This document shows, one piece after another, positions 1-12,038 of a stretch of 64,000 nt of DNA. Origin of the DNA: Isoetes taiwanensis (taxonomy: Eukaryota; Streptophyta; Lycopodiopsida; Isoetales; Isoetaceae); NCBI GenBank assembly GCA_021234155.1, contig JAJEKV010000211.1:930001-994000 (forward strand). Reading direction: 5' to 3'. The translations under genes were made by a program, and so were the position numbers. The notes beneath the pieces are model-generated. The model was not told where the DNA came from. It did not search any database and saw only the letters and a list, made by a program, of their open reading frames with translations. Numbering within the stretch: the first letter of the stretch is position 1; the number at the start of each line of letters is the position of its first letter.

Positions 1-200
1 GCGCCACGGCCGGGGCGTCGCCCCACCCACGGGCAAGCGCCACACGCGAGGCGTGCATGGAGCATCTTTGAAGAGCGTGGGCCAATAATACCCGCAAGAA
101 GAATTTTTGCGGCCGCGGGTGTCACCATGAAAATGACCACCACCGGAGCCCCTTGATGAGCTTCTAACAATGTCCGGAACTTCATGAGGTAGAACACGCC
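1..200 (-). pseudogene. Integrase H2C2 zinc-binding domain fragment (gypsy)
   Basis: Read on the minus strand, bases about 200 to 60 give GGHFHGDTRGRK followed by GYYWPTLFKDAP and then spaced cysteines. This matches the start of Ty3/gypsy integrases, where the His and Cys pairs bind zinc ahead of the catalytic core. The frame shifts at least once here. The catalytic DDE core is outside the window. Confidence 0.65.
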
Positions 201-426
201 ACGAAGGATGGTGTCCTTATTTTTGTAGAGATGTCCGCAACCATGGTGTAGTCACGGACCTCTCTGGAGAAATTGATGGCGCACGGATTGTCGCCGGTGA
301 GAGAGCCGCCTCATCTTCTCGGTGGAAGAGCACCCGTGAGGAGGTATCGCTGAAAATCATGGAACCAATGTGGTGCCGTGACTAAAAAAAAGTTGAGCAT
401 CGTGGAAGGCGCCCGAGACTCCTGTG

Positions 427-821
427 CTATGGATCATCCGTGTGGATGCGGAAAGATAATCCGGAATAACATGAGATTTGCCAGCTTTTTATGAACGATT
501 TCAAAAGGAGCAAATTCTTGAGAAGAAGGACCCAACGAGCAATGCGATTCGTGGGCGTGGATTTGTTGATCAAATAGAGAAGTGCTTGGTGGTCCACAAA
601 GAACTTGATTTGATCGCCCAAAAGGTAATGACGGAAGCGTTGGACACGTAAAATGAGACCCAAAGCTTCACGCCCGCGGGGTAATAGTTGCGCCAAAGTA
701 ATTGAGTTTTCGGGCCGGCATAGCGATTTGGTTTATCGGGCAGCGCGATCATATTCTTGAGAAAGAACAGCTCAATAGCAAACGCCGAGACATCGACATG
801 AACGGAAAGGGCTTGTCCCAT
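427..821 (-). pseudogene. RNase H / RT connection fragment (gypsy)
   Basis: Two overlapping minus-strand frames carry the connection and RNase H region of a gypsy pol. One has PLSVHVD-like residues, which include an RNase H aspartate. The other has FVDHQALLYLINK followed by RIARWVLLL, a signature shared by plant gypsy RNase H domains. The switch of frame between them shows at least one frameshift. It belongs to the element spanning 1-5642. Confidence 0.75.
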
Positions 822-1158
822 TGAGGAGGAACAAGTACGCAGGTTCGAGTAAGCAAAAAGCTTCAGCTGTTGGAAAAGCAGCTTCCTACCGGGAATTCCA
901 AGCCCGGTGGATTCGCCACCCGTGAGTTTATGAATGGGATGCGCAATGGCTGCCGGTCCGTATGAAGGTGGAGTAATAATTGACCTTTCCTAGGAAAGAG
1001 CGTGTCTCTTTGATATTGGCGGTGCTTGAGCTTTTAGCACACTGGCGATTTTGGCGGAGGATCAGTGGTGATTCCTGCTTTGCCGACAACATGACCTAAC
1101 AGAACACCGAATGACGCAAAAGGTGCATTTCTCAGGATTGAGACTAATGCCGGACTCA

Positions 1159-1575
1159 TCACATTTCTCGAAAGACGAAGTTCCAATTTATCCAAATGGT
1201 CAGCCATGGAATCAGAGGGCAAGAGAAGTCATCTTGAAAAATTTGCAAGAAGGATTTTTCCTTCATGAAATCATGAAAAACGGAGAGCATGATGCGTTGA
1301 AATGTTGAAGGAGAGTTGGATAATCCAAAAGGAACCACCTTTGTAGGCAAAAGTGCTTCCACGTGGGTGGTGAAAGTGGTCTTGAGTTGATCGATTCTTT
1401 GATGGAGATCTGATTGTAGCCGAGAAACCATCCATAAAGGAGTACATCTCATGTCCGGCCACTTCTTCCGAACTTGGTGCGTGAAGGGAAGTGGAAAATG
1501 ATCACGCCCGTGGCCCCGATTGAGTTTCCGATAGTCTACACTGCACGCGGATCTTACCATTGTGCTTAAGGGCAA
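1159..1575 (-). pseudogene. Reverse transcriptase fragment (gypsy)
   Basis: Minus-strand residues include VDYRKLN near the start, PFGLSNSPSTFQRIM in the palm and FQDDF at the catalytic site. All three are diagnostic of Ty3/gypsy reverse transcriptases, which usually have YxDD-type centres. The middle of the domain (MYSFMDGFSA) reads in another frame at 1271-1462, so the gene is frame-broken. Transcribed RNA from this locus could not give active enzyme. Confidence 0.85.
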
Positions 1576-2484
1576 TGACGATAGGGCTCACCCATTCGAA
1601 TGTTTGACCTCATAGATCAAAACCCGCAGCAAGGAGTTTGTCAATTTCCGCCTTGACGCGATCACGGTAATTAGGGTTGAGCTCAGATGCCGCGTTGCTA
1701 CACCGGGTCGTGCATCGATTTGGTAGGAATGGTGAGTTCCCCAAGCTTTTGTTGATTCCCCGTGAGATCTTTGTAACCCGCGAAAATGTGTTTGAATTTT
1801 TTGAAGCAAGTGGACGGCCCCGGGTAATGCGATAAGGAGCCGGAAGGTTTGCAGCAAGAATACGGGCGGTTGATTGTTGCCAACATCCACAATTTCGACT
1901 TCGTGAGTCCTGAATATGGGGTATGACTTGATTCCTGGACAATGTGTGCAGGAGGTTGGAGCATCTTAGGATGCGTGGCACTATCGCGGTAAAAAGAGAG
2001 GTTGCTCGGTGTCATCTAGCAAGTGGTTGCTTCATGACGGCGTGTACATCGGCAGAGTCATTTGGAGTGTCCCGTGACGGAAAAGTGATCAACGTTGGAT
2101 TCGATTGCAAGGAGCCAGGTAGGGGTCAAGCAAGGCAGACCGACCGGTCCCGATCAAGAGTCATTTCTCCCCAAGGATCAGCATATTAGGGGGGTGGGAT
2201 GATGAGGAGGCGCCACGCTGCCGGGGTAGCCTGAACTTGATAAATATTCTCGGCGTCTTCAGAATCGATTCCGAGAGAGGGTTCCGCATTGTCAACGGAA
2301 ATGATCCGCCTGTTTGCAAGTCCATTGTGGCATTGAGATGACCATCTCAGGATGACTAACTGGTCCGCGGGCCCAAGAATGGATACTCTTGGCCTGGCGG
2401 AGAAAGGGTCTTCCCACCAAAGATTTCATAGTCACCGGATCTTCACCAGCTTTTCCAAACTCCAAATTCCATGGGAAGCGGAGA

Positions 2485-2925
2485 TCACCAATGTTGATGT
2501 GTAGAATAGGTGTGACGCTTTTGAGGTCTCGTGGATATGGCCATTAGCCAATTTGATGTCATAGGGGGGGCACGAAAGAGTTTGTGTGATGCCCATTTGT
2601 TTTGGAGTTTGTCCGTGATGAGATTGACTGCACTACCTCCATCGATTTGAACATGGTTGACTTGCTGATTTCCCACCGCTGCATGGGACCGTGGGTGTAG
2701 AGGGTAGCCATGACCCCAACTAAAACAGCTTGGGAGGGGTAACCTGGTCCTTGAGGGCGTGATTGTAGTTTTAAAATGGTTGCCAAGCTTAAAGGAATTT
2801 TGATCTTGGCAAGCTCCTCTTGGAGTTAGAGGTACATGAGAAAAAGGATCCGCTGGTTCCACCGGGTGCGGGAGGCGTGGCGTGGAAGCAAAGAACTTTT
2901 TGAGTAAGTCAACCCTCGGCTGCAA
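2485..2925 (-). pseudogene. Retropepsin-like protease region (gypsy)
   Basis: A 146-residue minus-strand frame includes VNHVQIDGGSAVNLIT. The D-G-G/S-A segment followed by hydrophobic residues fits the active-site loop of gypsy aspartic proteases (typically D-S/T-G), with Gly where Ser or Thr is usual. The position between zinc knuckle and reverse transcriptase supports the call. The N-terminal part of this frame is not recognisable. Confidence 0.6.
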
Positions 2926-3377
2926 TATTGGGATATGTCCGAGAGTGGAGGTTGAGATGTTGAAGGTGGATCGTGGTCTTTGTTGAGCCTCGAAGTGGTG
3001 GCATGAATATTTGCCAATGTGCGGCCTTATTTGCTTGCATGAGATTCAAAATGCTTTGGCGAACTTTGGGCATGACATTTGGCATGAGCTTTTCTAAGTC
3101 GTGCAAAGTGAACCTTTTTTTTCGTCCTCATGAGGAAGGGTGTCAACCGCAGCGCGAGGTTGCGTGTCCGCCGAATAATAGTCAAGGGGCGTGATGCCTT
3201 GGTGGCGTGAAACTAGACCAACCCAATTTGACGGCCTGTCTGGGAGGATTAAGTGCCTGAAAAATTTCCTCTTGGGCTTGTTGATCCATTTGAGGTTGAT
3301 TTTTGGAGCTGGTTGATAGCGTGATTCGAGGCGCTCTTGGGGGCTTCTTGAGAACTGGTCGCGGGCCTTGTTTGCCA

Positions 3378-4308
3378 TTAGCAAGCCGAGTTGGTAAGCC
3401 CAGGAGGCGGACCGATGTGGTCTCGATTTGTGCCGTGAAGGCGGACTGAACTTGTGGAAGTTGAGGGCACGCCGTGGTGGTATGACCCCATTCTTGGCGG
3501 TGATAGCACCGGAGCTTTAGAAGGATCAAAAGGAGGACGTTGGTTGGATCCCCCGTGGTTGGTCCCATTGTCGATAGAGTTATGCGTGGGCTGCACTTTT
3601 TGAAGAGGTGGCTGCCGATAGCGCGCTTGGGACTGAGGTGTGGTTTGTACTTGATAAACCATTTTGTTGCGAACGGTGTGTGGGATGAGTGCGAAAGTGC
3701 ACTCTTCGTCGCGGGCATGATTGCACATGTTGCATCGCTTTGCAATGAGGCGGGCCATTGGTGGAGTTGCACTCATTGGCCAAATGGCCTTGATATTTGC
3801 AAATATGGCACCAGATTTGACCGCTACTTGTGGATTAGCGTGTTGAGGCTGAACAGCCCGCTTGTGGAACCATGACGGGTGGAATGAGCGGGAGCTCTTG
3901 AAGAGCCACGCCGAGGAAACATTGACTAATGATTGACAAGAATCGATAGCCTGCCCAAAGTTTTTTGGACGCAGGTATTGATCATGAGTCGAATAGCGGG
4001 AGGAAGTCCTTGGAGAAACCGCACCAAAACCGCTCGCGGTAGGGTACTCCTTGAGCTTCTTGAGCGAGAATGTGAAGTCGATCCAGAAAATCCCGCAGCA
4101 ACTGCGGGCTCTTGTTGAAGTTCATTGAGTTGCTTGAGATGAAGTTGATCATCATCCGTGGTCCCAGAATGAGGAAAAAGAGCGGTCGCATTTCGACCAG
4201 GTCTTGTTTCCAATGGCTTTTGTTGGACATGAGCCATTGATGAGGAGAGCCACTACGCAGTGTGGTGGAAAAGATGTGAAATTTCAGTTGAGGTTGCGCT
4301 GTGCCCAT
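3378..4308 (-). pseudogene. Gag core and CCHC zinc knuckles (gypsy)
   Basis: Near 3790-3750 the minus strand reads CHICKYQGHLANEC, an exact CX2CX4HX4C zinc knuckle. A second, poorer knuckle lies near 3500 (CYHRQEWGHTTTAC, with Arg in place of the second Cys). Upstream frames at 4308-3926 hold residues such as LLRDFLDRLHILAQEA and FWCGFSKDFLP, consistent with a retrotransposon Gag capsid region. At least three frames are used, so it is broken. Confidence 0.7.
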
Positions 4309-5190
4309 TTAGGACAGCGAGAGCCTCAAATTCTTCCATGTGGGCCTCGAGCACTTTGGTCTAATGGTTTGCCTTCGTGTTGCCAAAGGTGGGATAAGTC
4401 GGTTTAGTCCGAAAGGTAGATGTGAAAGTCTTTGCCGGGCTGGACAGAAAAGGATAGTGAGGATATTGAGGTTGAGGTGGATTTGGCATTTGTGCCCGGC
4501 GGACCTCGATGAAGGGGTGATCGCGGTTGAGAAACTGGAAGTAGCCGGGAGCATTGGTTTTGAGATCCGTAAGGTTGTAAACAGAAGAGCAAATGGGAAA
4601 CGAGGGAAAGGATATATTCCGGCAGTATAAAAGGAGACATGTGGATAGCCGTACCCACCCCTGGGAGATGATGGTTGGGCGGGCGAAGTGGCGATGGCCT
4701 GAAGAATGATGGATGTAGGCATATTCAGGGTATGAAAGCACGGTTGAGACGGTTGAGCGGATAAGGCCCCCGGATAATGATGAGGGACCGAGGTTGTGAG
4801 CAATGTTTGCACGCTTTGGGGCGGGAACTGGGGACGAGATCGACACGAGGGGTGGGTGGGCCGGATCGGAGCCCTAGACCGAAGATGGCCTCCCTCTATG
4901 TCATAAGCAGATCCATACATGTCAGAAAGGTTTCCCGACGCGTGATGGCGCCCAAGCGTAGATGCCGCTCGAGAAAAGGAGTTCTTTCGGGCGTGAAATT
5001 GCATGAATACGTACATGGCGTGAGAAGAAAGTAGGAGAAAATCGCACCCGGCGCGGCGGCGGTGTTTGGGGTCTGGGTTGGGGAACTCCGGAAGACAGAC
5101 CCTCGGAGGACCCGTGGATCTAACAGAGAGTCCGGGGACTATGTCATAGCGGGATTTGCTGAAAGAGAAGAAAAGAAGAGAACAGAACAA
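4309..5190 (-). pseudogene. Proline-rich open frame in gypsy leader / gag N-terminus
   Basis: This is a 293-codon uninterrupted minus-strand frame between the putative LTR and the gag core. It is rich in Pro, Ser and His and has no domain I recognise. Parallel frames give NPPQPQYPHYPFLSS and then VLEAHMEEFEALAVL, which looks more gag-like, so the long frame may be partly a shadow. I treat it as the element's leader and gag N-terminal region. Confidence 0.35.
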
Positions 5191-5642
5191 ATGAAAGAAA
5201 GATGATAAGCTTCCTTGATATCAATGATGAAAATACATGAGCTCTCGCAATAGAGAGAAAACTGAAAGGAGACAAGACTCAAAACTCATCTAAAAACTTA
5301 TGAGCTAACTCTACTCATATATATAGTACAATGGCCTTGGGCCCAATATAGACACTCGATCGATCTAGGTGCCGACTCACGGAAGGAGGCCTGATTTGCG
5401 TGGAATGTTGGCGGTGCCTCTTGAAGTGCCTAGAATCACGCTGACGCCGACATAAGGCGGTGACGGGCATCACTTGTCCGAAAGCGCCTTGACGGGAGCC
5501 AAAGGCTTTGATCTAGCGTGGTCCGCTTTAGTCTTACGTGGGGAGGCTTGGATGTCCGACCCGTGGTTGACCGAGGATCTTTGAGCTTGACTGGTGCGAC
5601 GTATGCATGAATAGTCCTGTACCAGGAGGCACAGGACTAACA
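5150..5642 (-). repeat. Putative 5' LTR of the gypsy element
   Basis: The minus strand starting at 5642 begins TGTTAGTCCTGTG, a normal LTR start, and coding traces begin just inside. The inner boundary is uncertain: a CA dinucleotide follows a pyrimidine-rich stretch near 5155, but I did not recognise a primer-binding site. The partner LTR is not in the window, so neither length nor boundaries can be confirmed. Confidence 0.45.
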
Positions 5643-8600
5643 AAAACTGCCATTGTTATACCTATAATAGGCAAAGCAATGTGTTTGTTGATGCTAAAGG
5701 TTAAAATTTTAGGCAGAATATGTATGTGGAAAATTATTGATGGCTGGCCTTGGGATTAATGAGTCTTGAAAATTTTAGAGTCTTCAGTCTAGCTAGGGTT
5801 TGTAGAAGTCTAAAATCTTGCACTGTGCTTTCTTGCAAGCTTTCCACTCTTCAGCTATCACTTTCTTAAACACATCTTGACAATAGTTGTATAGTTCCCT
5901 TTGCTGTTGCATATGCATTTACCACATGAGCAGACTATAATTCATATTATGGTGAATCCAGAGTAATGTTTACCTCTAAAGAATTAAAATTGAAAAAGCA
6001 ATTAAGTTTACCTAAAGGATAGTTGTTAAGACATAACAAATAAAATATATATGTTTTCACAAGCATTACATATATTTGAGAAGGTGGCTGCGATCCTCGT
6101 GGATGGAGCCAAGAGATTCTATGCATTGAGGAGGTCTAGACAGAGGAAATGCAACAAATGCAACCATGTCACCTGAACCGAACCTGATAGAATGTATATG
6201 TTCTTCCCTATGTCATTAGCCTTTCTGGACATTTGTACAAACAGTCATTTCATAACCTTTCTTGTTGTACGTGTTAATGTAACCTGTTGATTGAGAATAA
6301 ATATCATCCTACAAAATGTGAAACATCCTTCTTGTATAAGGAAATCAACCTTTAACAATAAATAGATACCTCTGTTTGACAAAATGATGGTCACCTTACC
6401 CCATAGATACGACTAATTGCACACTGTGATAAGACTTGAAGGCATGTATCTCATTGCAATAATTTGTCTTCCACTTGTAGAGCTCCTGCAGCTTTTGCAA
6501 ATTTGACTTATTTCTCACATAGACATTCTGATATGGGGCACAAACTCACCATATACTATAAATTGAGAAGACCTAGAAGGTCATGAGGCTGAAGGTACAA
6601 TAAGATCTCAAGTGTTACTCAGAACTTTAAACATGAAGTGGTGATGTTATCTACATTTAATATAAATGCTTTAACAAGATGGATGGGATCCATCTGCCAC
6701 GGAGAGAAAAACTTAGTGGTCAACCCCATGTCTCATTCTTATTGGAGTATATTGTGTACATTGGAGCAGAAGAATTAGGAAAGTTCGATTATTTCCATGC
6801 CTGGATTATGACATCTTTAGGCTTTGAGAAACAAGGATTCACGGAACTAAGCTGCTCCTTGACATGTTAACCATCTACATAGAGATCCACAACTTGTAGA
6901 CAACTCCTTCAGATAGAGCTATCTTGAGAAAGAATAGATTTCCTGCAAGAAGATAACCTTCATATTTCTTCAGGTTAACAAATGGGTTGCTAGCTTTACT
7001 ATTGAGATGCAGGGTAGTCCAGTTTTTATTGTCCTAAATTTACAACTTTTCTAATTGCAATGTATTTGTCTGAACATCAGAAACTTAAGCCATCTGAAGG
7101 AAGCTCTATTTCTTATTATATAACTAAATGAGGCCATAGAGGCCAAGATGAGGGCTAAACTATGGCATCTGCAAAAAGGACAGCTAGAATGGTACCAATA
7201 TTGCGGTAGAGAACTATCTGCTCATGGGAATGAGATTTGGGAAGCCTTTTGCTTGATGGAAAGTTGTGTTCCCTTCAAGATGGCTTTCCATGATCCTGAC
7301 TTCTTTGGTTGGAGCAAAAATAGCTCTACCTACAAATGCCGGAACAAAGTCATCTGCAGCTATACAAATCTTCATTCCTACAAAACTTCATACTCTGCCA
7401 TAGTCATCCGAAAGGGATTTATTCAGGAATTTTTAAATTTTGCAACTATGTGAATAAAAATAAAAAATTCATATAAGTATAGCTGCAGTAAACTTACGTG
7501 AAGTCTATTGTCCAATCAACAAAGAAGTCGAAGTACGCTGGAAGCTTGTAGACAAAATGCGAAACAGAAGGATGATGTGCAAAGAGCACAACAGAAGATC
7601 GTGGATGCAAAGCAAGCTAAGAATGTACATCCATTGTCTGCTAGAGAGAATTGATGCCTTCATACTGCGCAATCCTGAATCATTATAGCTTAGTCCGGGA
7701 AGCATGCCTAGCCAGGAAAGAAGTGCATGCAAGCAAAGGCAGGTAAAGCTCATGCTCTTCGATGCAAGCAAAGGCAGGTAAAGTTCCGATACCATTTCTA
7801 GTACGTCCCATTTGCTTGGCCACTGATTCAAAGGTCGGAGCATTCCCGTTGATTAGAAAGAAACAAGAAGCACAAACTTCAGAAAGAACTGGAAAGCTAA
7901 AGAAATTTGAGAACGGCCAACGCATTCCCAAACTAGTCTGGAAAAAAATTCAAGTTCTAATGCGAACGACTGTTTTAGGGCTCATTTTGCCAAACGGTAG
8001 AGCTAAACCTATCGGCCACTCTTGCATCTATCCACTTTGTCCTGATGATGCTCGATGAACCACGGCTGCCCGTGCGCATAGATTAAAGCATGTTTGATGA
8101 AGCTTCATCAAACGCCAAACGCCGGCATCGGATGCCATCTCCGTGCTAATTTTCCAAATTATCTAATTTTTATGGCCTTAGATTTTGAAAAATGAAGATC
8201 TAGCGGTTTTTCATAATGCCATGTTTGCTGAGGTGGAGGTCACACGTGGATAGGCTAGAATTGCAAGGAGGGTTGCACGCTAGGTTAGGCTGGCGTGCTA
8301 AAAAAAATAAAAAAAATGTTTGGCTTAGATAATTATTACAATATGATGTACAAGGAGCAAAAGGGCATGTCACCTTCTTTTTTAATTGCAAATCGTGAAT
8401 TGTATTTATATTTTTAAATAATCACAAAAAGACTCGTTAAAGGGAGTATCCACCCGTTTAGCCTAGAGCTAATCTCTCTGTCGATTCAAATTGGAGTAGT
8501 CGATTCGTGGTTGCGATTGGATGGCTCTCCACCATAGTTTGCAGATCCCCTCAACCCAGCGCCCCACGCCCCTCGTCTTAGGGCTTGATTCATCTCCTCC

Positions 8601-8879
8601 ACTGCTTCCTATAAAAACCAAAAGAATATGGCATTAATGTAGTTCATAGAATTATAATAATTTTCTACAACGCACATTGGCATTCCCGTGATGTGGGACA
8701 GTTCCCTCTTGATAAAGCTGTTCATCTGGATAAAATGACTCCACGTTCCGTGGCTATTTGTACGTGCTCCTTGCTAAGGGGGAACCCGTATAGCCAGGTC
8801 TATGACAATATAACGAGTATTAGCTAATGACATTTGAAGTTCTTATTAAAATTAATGTGAACTAATATAGCTCTTACGA
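5643..8879. other. AT-rich stretch with no recognised gene
   Basis: About 3.2 kb of AT-rich DNA with only short open frames on both strands (for example 7148-7453 plus and 7505-7843 minus), none with a recognisable family signature. It holds a short tandem repeat (two ~37-bp copies at about 7727-7781) and a perfect 22-bp palindrome at 8092-8113. Unrecognised exons cannot be ruled out. Confidence 0.6.
8092..8113. repeat. Perfect 22-bp palindrome
   Basis: The 11-base half GTTTGATGAAG is followed directly by its exact reverse complement, with no loop. It lies in otherwise featureless DNA and could be a chance palindrome or the remnant of a foldback insertion. Confidence 0.8.
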
Positions 8880-10030
8880 ATCTATGGCGAAACCCTTTCC
8901 GACCGCTGGAGCCCAAATGAGACGGATGTCGTTCACTTGCAGTTGCTTTGTCGGTCCGAGCTCTATGTTTCTGTTCTGCAAATGCAATCTGATTGCAAGG
9001 CACACAACATTATCACAAGTTAAAGTGAACGAATGGCAAAAAAAATAAGAAATACCTTGATATCGTCCTTGTGGAGATTAAGTGGTTTAGGGACTTTTGA
9101 CCAATTGCCTCCAACTTTTTCGCAAGTCGTCTTCAGTTCCTTGACCACTCTTTGCCTTTGACATAAATCGATAGATCAACGCAATATTAAAATAATAAAA
9201 ACAAGACTATGACTAGGTCATGTACCTCCTTTTTCGTAGAAGCTCGCCCATCATCGAAGTGAGCTTCTTCCGGTTAAACTTCTTTACTTTTTCTATCTCT
9301 GGGAAACTCTGTTTCATTTTATTTTTGACGCTCTCTATTTCGCGTTGGTCATAAGCGCCAGGCCACTCCCCTATACCGCGGGGAGGCCATAAACGAGAGA
9401 TATTATTTGAGACCGCGTCCCTCAGTGTAGTATAAAAGACACTTCCCTCATCATCCCTCATAGGAAGATCGTCCCTGAAGCATAAATGGTGGGTATATAA
9501 AAGCGTGTTTATGTCTACCGTCAATATACATATCCCGTCCCGATAGGAAACTTTTGAGCACTTTACAATTTATTCTAAGTGAAGAGAATGAACAAAACAA
9601 CAAATTTAGATGACAAAGTACTAATATTTAAGGTTGATATCTTAAATAATATGTTCACATAACTTACATCAAAAAATTATTATTATTATGATAGTCGGGT
9701 ATATTCGGGGCCAAATCACCCGCAGACTTACGTGTCTAAAACAAAGCGAAATGGACGCTCTTCTTCAGTGACACGACGTCGTCGGGATCCGGACCTCTCC
9801 AAGTCAGGCGATTCACGATGTTCTTGGGATCCCGAACCCTGTGATGATCGTCGCGATCTTGAACGTTGTGAGTCCGTTGCTCCACTACTTCTTGACCTGG
9901 GAAGTAATAAGAGAATGAGCATCTTTAACATGCTGCAACCAAAGAAATGTTTGGTACGTAGTGGATATATATTTACCTGTTGAAATCTCCCTCCAAGTTC
10001 CTTGCACCAGACCATGGGTGCGAATAGACC
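8880..10030 (-). pseudogene. Multi-exon gene of unknown function, probably broken
   Basis: Minus-strand segments with coding character are joined by plausible splice sites. Exon A (about 10030-9977) ends AACAG before GTAAAT. Exon B (about 9897-9732) follows CCCAG, ends before GTAAGT, and is Arg/Ser-rich (SRSRRSSQGSGSQ, then RSGSRRRRVTEEERPFRFV). Exon C (about 9550-9213) includes PPRGIGEWPGAYDQREIES and KKFNRKKLTSMMGELLRKRR. Further pieces lie near 9160-9060 (VGGNWSKVPKPLNLHKDD) and 8975-8885 (LGPTKQLQVNDIRLIWAP). Exon C changes frame internally near 9460. The basic, low-complexity B segment would suit a nucleic-acid-binding or transposase-derived protein, but I recognise no family. Confidence 0.45.
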
Positions 10031-10139
10031 CTTACTCGGATCAAAAGCTAGATTTGGCTAGATAATAGAGGAGGCTTTGGACTGATGGAATAAGCTAGAT
10101 AGACTAGATTAGATCGGCTGGATTAGGCTAGAGTATGAT

Positions 10140-10715
10140 TAGGACCCGAACACGTGGTCCTCCCCACTCATGGTGGAGTCGACCATGCCCTTTCCCTAGC
10201 CACCTCTACCTAACAAAAATAATAAGAAATGTGGGACTAGGGCCGAACATCCGGGTCCCCTCCACTCATGTGGGCCGACCATGTCCTTGCCCTAGCTACC
10301 TCTAGCTAAAACTGACAATGAACGTGAACTAAGGCCCGAACACCTGGTCCTCTCCACTCGCGGTGGAGCCGACCATGTCCTTGCCGTAGCCACCTCTACC
10401 TAAGAATGAGAAGAAAAGTGGACTTGGACCCGGACATCTGGTCCTCTCCACGCAAGGTGGAGCGGACCGTGCCCTTGAACAAGCCACTACAATTTTATTT
10501 TAGACCTAACAAATAACAAGTCGAAGTCGACTTGAACCCGGTTAAGTGATCCTCTCCACTCTAGGTGGAGCCGACCGTGCCCTTGAACAAGCCACTCCTT
10601 AACCTAGGAAAATAAAATTTGATCATAGTGGAAGTGGACTTCGAACCCGGGTACACATGGTCCTCTCCACTCTAGGTGGAGCCGACCCATGCCCTTGAAC
10701 AAGCCACTCCGTCAA
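10140..10715. repeat. Tandem repeat, six copies of ~92-110 bp
   Basis: Six diverged copies share a GGTCCTCTCCACTC-type core followed by a GGTGGAG..CGACC segment, TGCCCTTG and GCCAC. Core positions are about 10156, 10254, 10346, 10440, 10549 and 10659, so spacing grows from about 92-98 to about 110 bp. The last three copies carry GAACAAGCCACT in place of the CTAGCCACCTCTACC of the first ones, which indicates stepwise local amplification. There is no coding potential. Confidence 0.85.
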
Positions 10716-10854
10716 TTTTTTTTAACCTATTTAAAGCTATAAAAAAAATGCAAGTGTGATAAACTTACCAAATGAAGAACATGTGCAGACAAGATCCTGC
10801 CGGGCCCAAATAAAAAAGGACAGCTGCCAAACCTGCAACAAAAAGTTAAAAGAA

Positions 10855-11437
10855 TAAGAACAAAAGAAGAAGAAGATTGAAAAAAATAAAAAAAATTAAA
10901 GTGGAAAAAATAGAAAATCAAGAAAAGAAAAAAATAATCGAAGAAGAAGATAAGGGTGGGAGAAACAAGAGAAGGGGGGAGAAGAAATAAGGGAAGGGTC
11001 GAAGATGGGAAGGGAAAGCACGAAGGAGAGAAGAAGAAATGATGGGGGAAAGAGAAGAATAGAATCGAAGAGGAAGAGAAAGAATAGAAGGAGGAAGAAG
11101 GAAGAAGGGAAGGAAAAGAAATATGAAGAGAAAAATAAGAGAAGGAAAGAAGAGATAAAAAAATAAGAGAAGAAGAAAGAATCGAAGAAGGGAAGAAGAG
11201 AAAGGAAGAATAGAATCGAAGAGAAGAGAAGAATAGAATCGAATAAGAGAAGAGAATAAGAGAATAAGAATAAGAGAATAAGAATAAGAATAGAATAAGA
11301 GAAGAGAAGAATAGAATAAGAGAAGAGAAGAATAGAATCGAAGGGGAAGAGAAAGAATAGAAGGAGGAAGAAGGGAAGAAATAAGAGAAGGGAAGAAGGG
11401 AAGGAAACGAAATATGAAGAGAAATGAGAGAAGAAGA
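10855..11437. repeat. Purine-only low-complexity tract (GA-rich)
   Basis: The plus strand is almost purely A and G for nearly 600 bp, with degenerate GAA, GAGAA and GGAAGAA motifs, and runs into the perfect GAA array. Long Ser/Leu or Glu/Lys open frames over this stretch are by-products of its composition. Confidence 0.9.
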
Positions 11438-11602
11438 GAAGAAGAAGAAGAAGAAGAAGAAGAAGAAGAAGAAGAAGAAGAAGAAGAAGAAGAAGAAGAA
11501 GAAGAAGAAGAAGAAGAAGAAGAAGAAGAAGAAGAAGAAGAAGAAGAAGAAGAAGAAGAAGAAGAAGAAGAAGAAGAAGAAGAAGAAGAAGAAGAAGAAG
11601 AA
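11438..11602. repeat. (GAA)55 microsatellite
   Basis: 165 bp of uninterrupted GAA triplets, about 55 repeats. Polypurine-polypyrimidine tracts of this length can form triplex DNA in vitro, and GAA expansions interfere with transcription in other genomes. No interruption is visible, so the tract is probably young or actively slipping. Confidence 0.95.
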
Positions 11603-12038
11603 ATCGATTCCAGAGGGGAATTGAGTCTTAAATTGAGATGTTCATATGCTATTGCAATGATAATACATGTGTATGGTGTTGTTTGAACCATCCACATAGT
11701 TTGGGGCAACATGCATTTTGTAAGTTGCATCAAGTGCATATGTAAAGGTTCGTGAGCAACTTTCTTAACATATATAATTATTAGGGGGAAGATGCGATTG
11801 GCATATTCGGTTGATTCCTGCCACGTATTTCCGGAGGGAAAAAATAGGGAAACAAGAAAAAATCCCAGAGAAAATGGTCGGGGAAAAAAAAATGGTGGCA
11901 GCTATGGCGGAAGAATCTGCGGCCGGAGCTGCCGCTTGAGCTGGCCGCTTGATCTGCGGCCGGAGCTGCCGCTTGAGCCACAACTTTGCACAAAGAATTT
12001 TGTTCAATCGCCAATAGCTCCTACATGTGTGTGTTTGC

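Larger units (their letters stand above)
1..5642 (-). mobile_element. Ty3/gypsy LTR retrotransposon, decayed, truncated by window edge
   Basis: Minus-strand coding traces occur in the order typical of Ty3/gypsy elements: proline-rich gag leader (about 5.2-4.3 kb), gag core (about 4.3-3.9 kb), CCHC zinc knuckle (about 3.8 kb), aspartic protease (about 2.7 kb), reverse transcriptase (about 1.5 kb), RNase H (about 0.6 kb) and the zinc-binding start of integrase (about 0.1 kb). Reverse transcriptase before integrase separates this from copia. The rest of integrase and the 3' LTR would lie left of base 1. The 5' LTR seems to end at 5642, where the minus strand begins TGTTAGTCCTG. Every domain is split over frames, so the element cannot make its polyprotein. 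Confidence 0.85.

Noticed and set aside
5643-8879. Possible minus-strand gene at 5.7-7.5 kb
   Set aside because: Translated pieces had frequent stops and no recognisable domain or consistent splice chain.
10918-11739. 273-residue minus frame and 90/66-residue plus frames (poly-Ser, poly-Glu, poly-Lys)
   Set aside because: They are readings of the GAA array and the purine tract. No non-repetitive domain is present.
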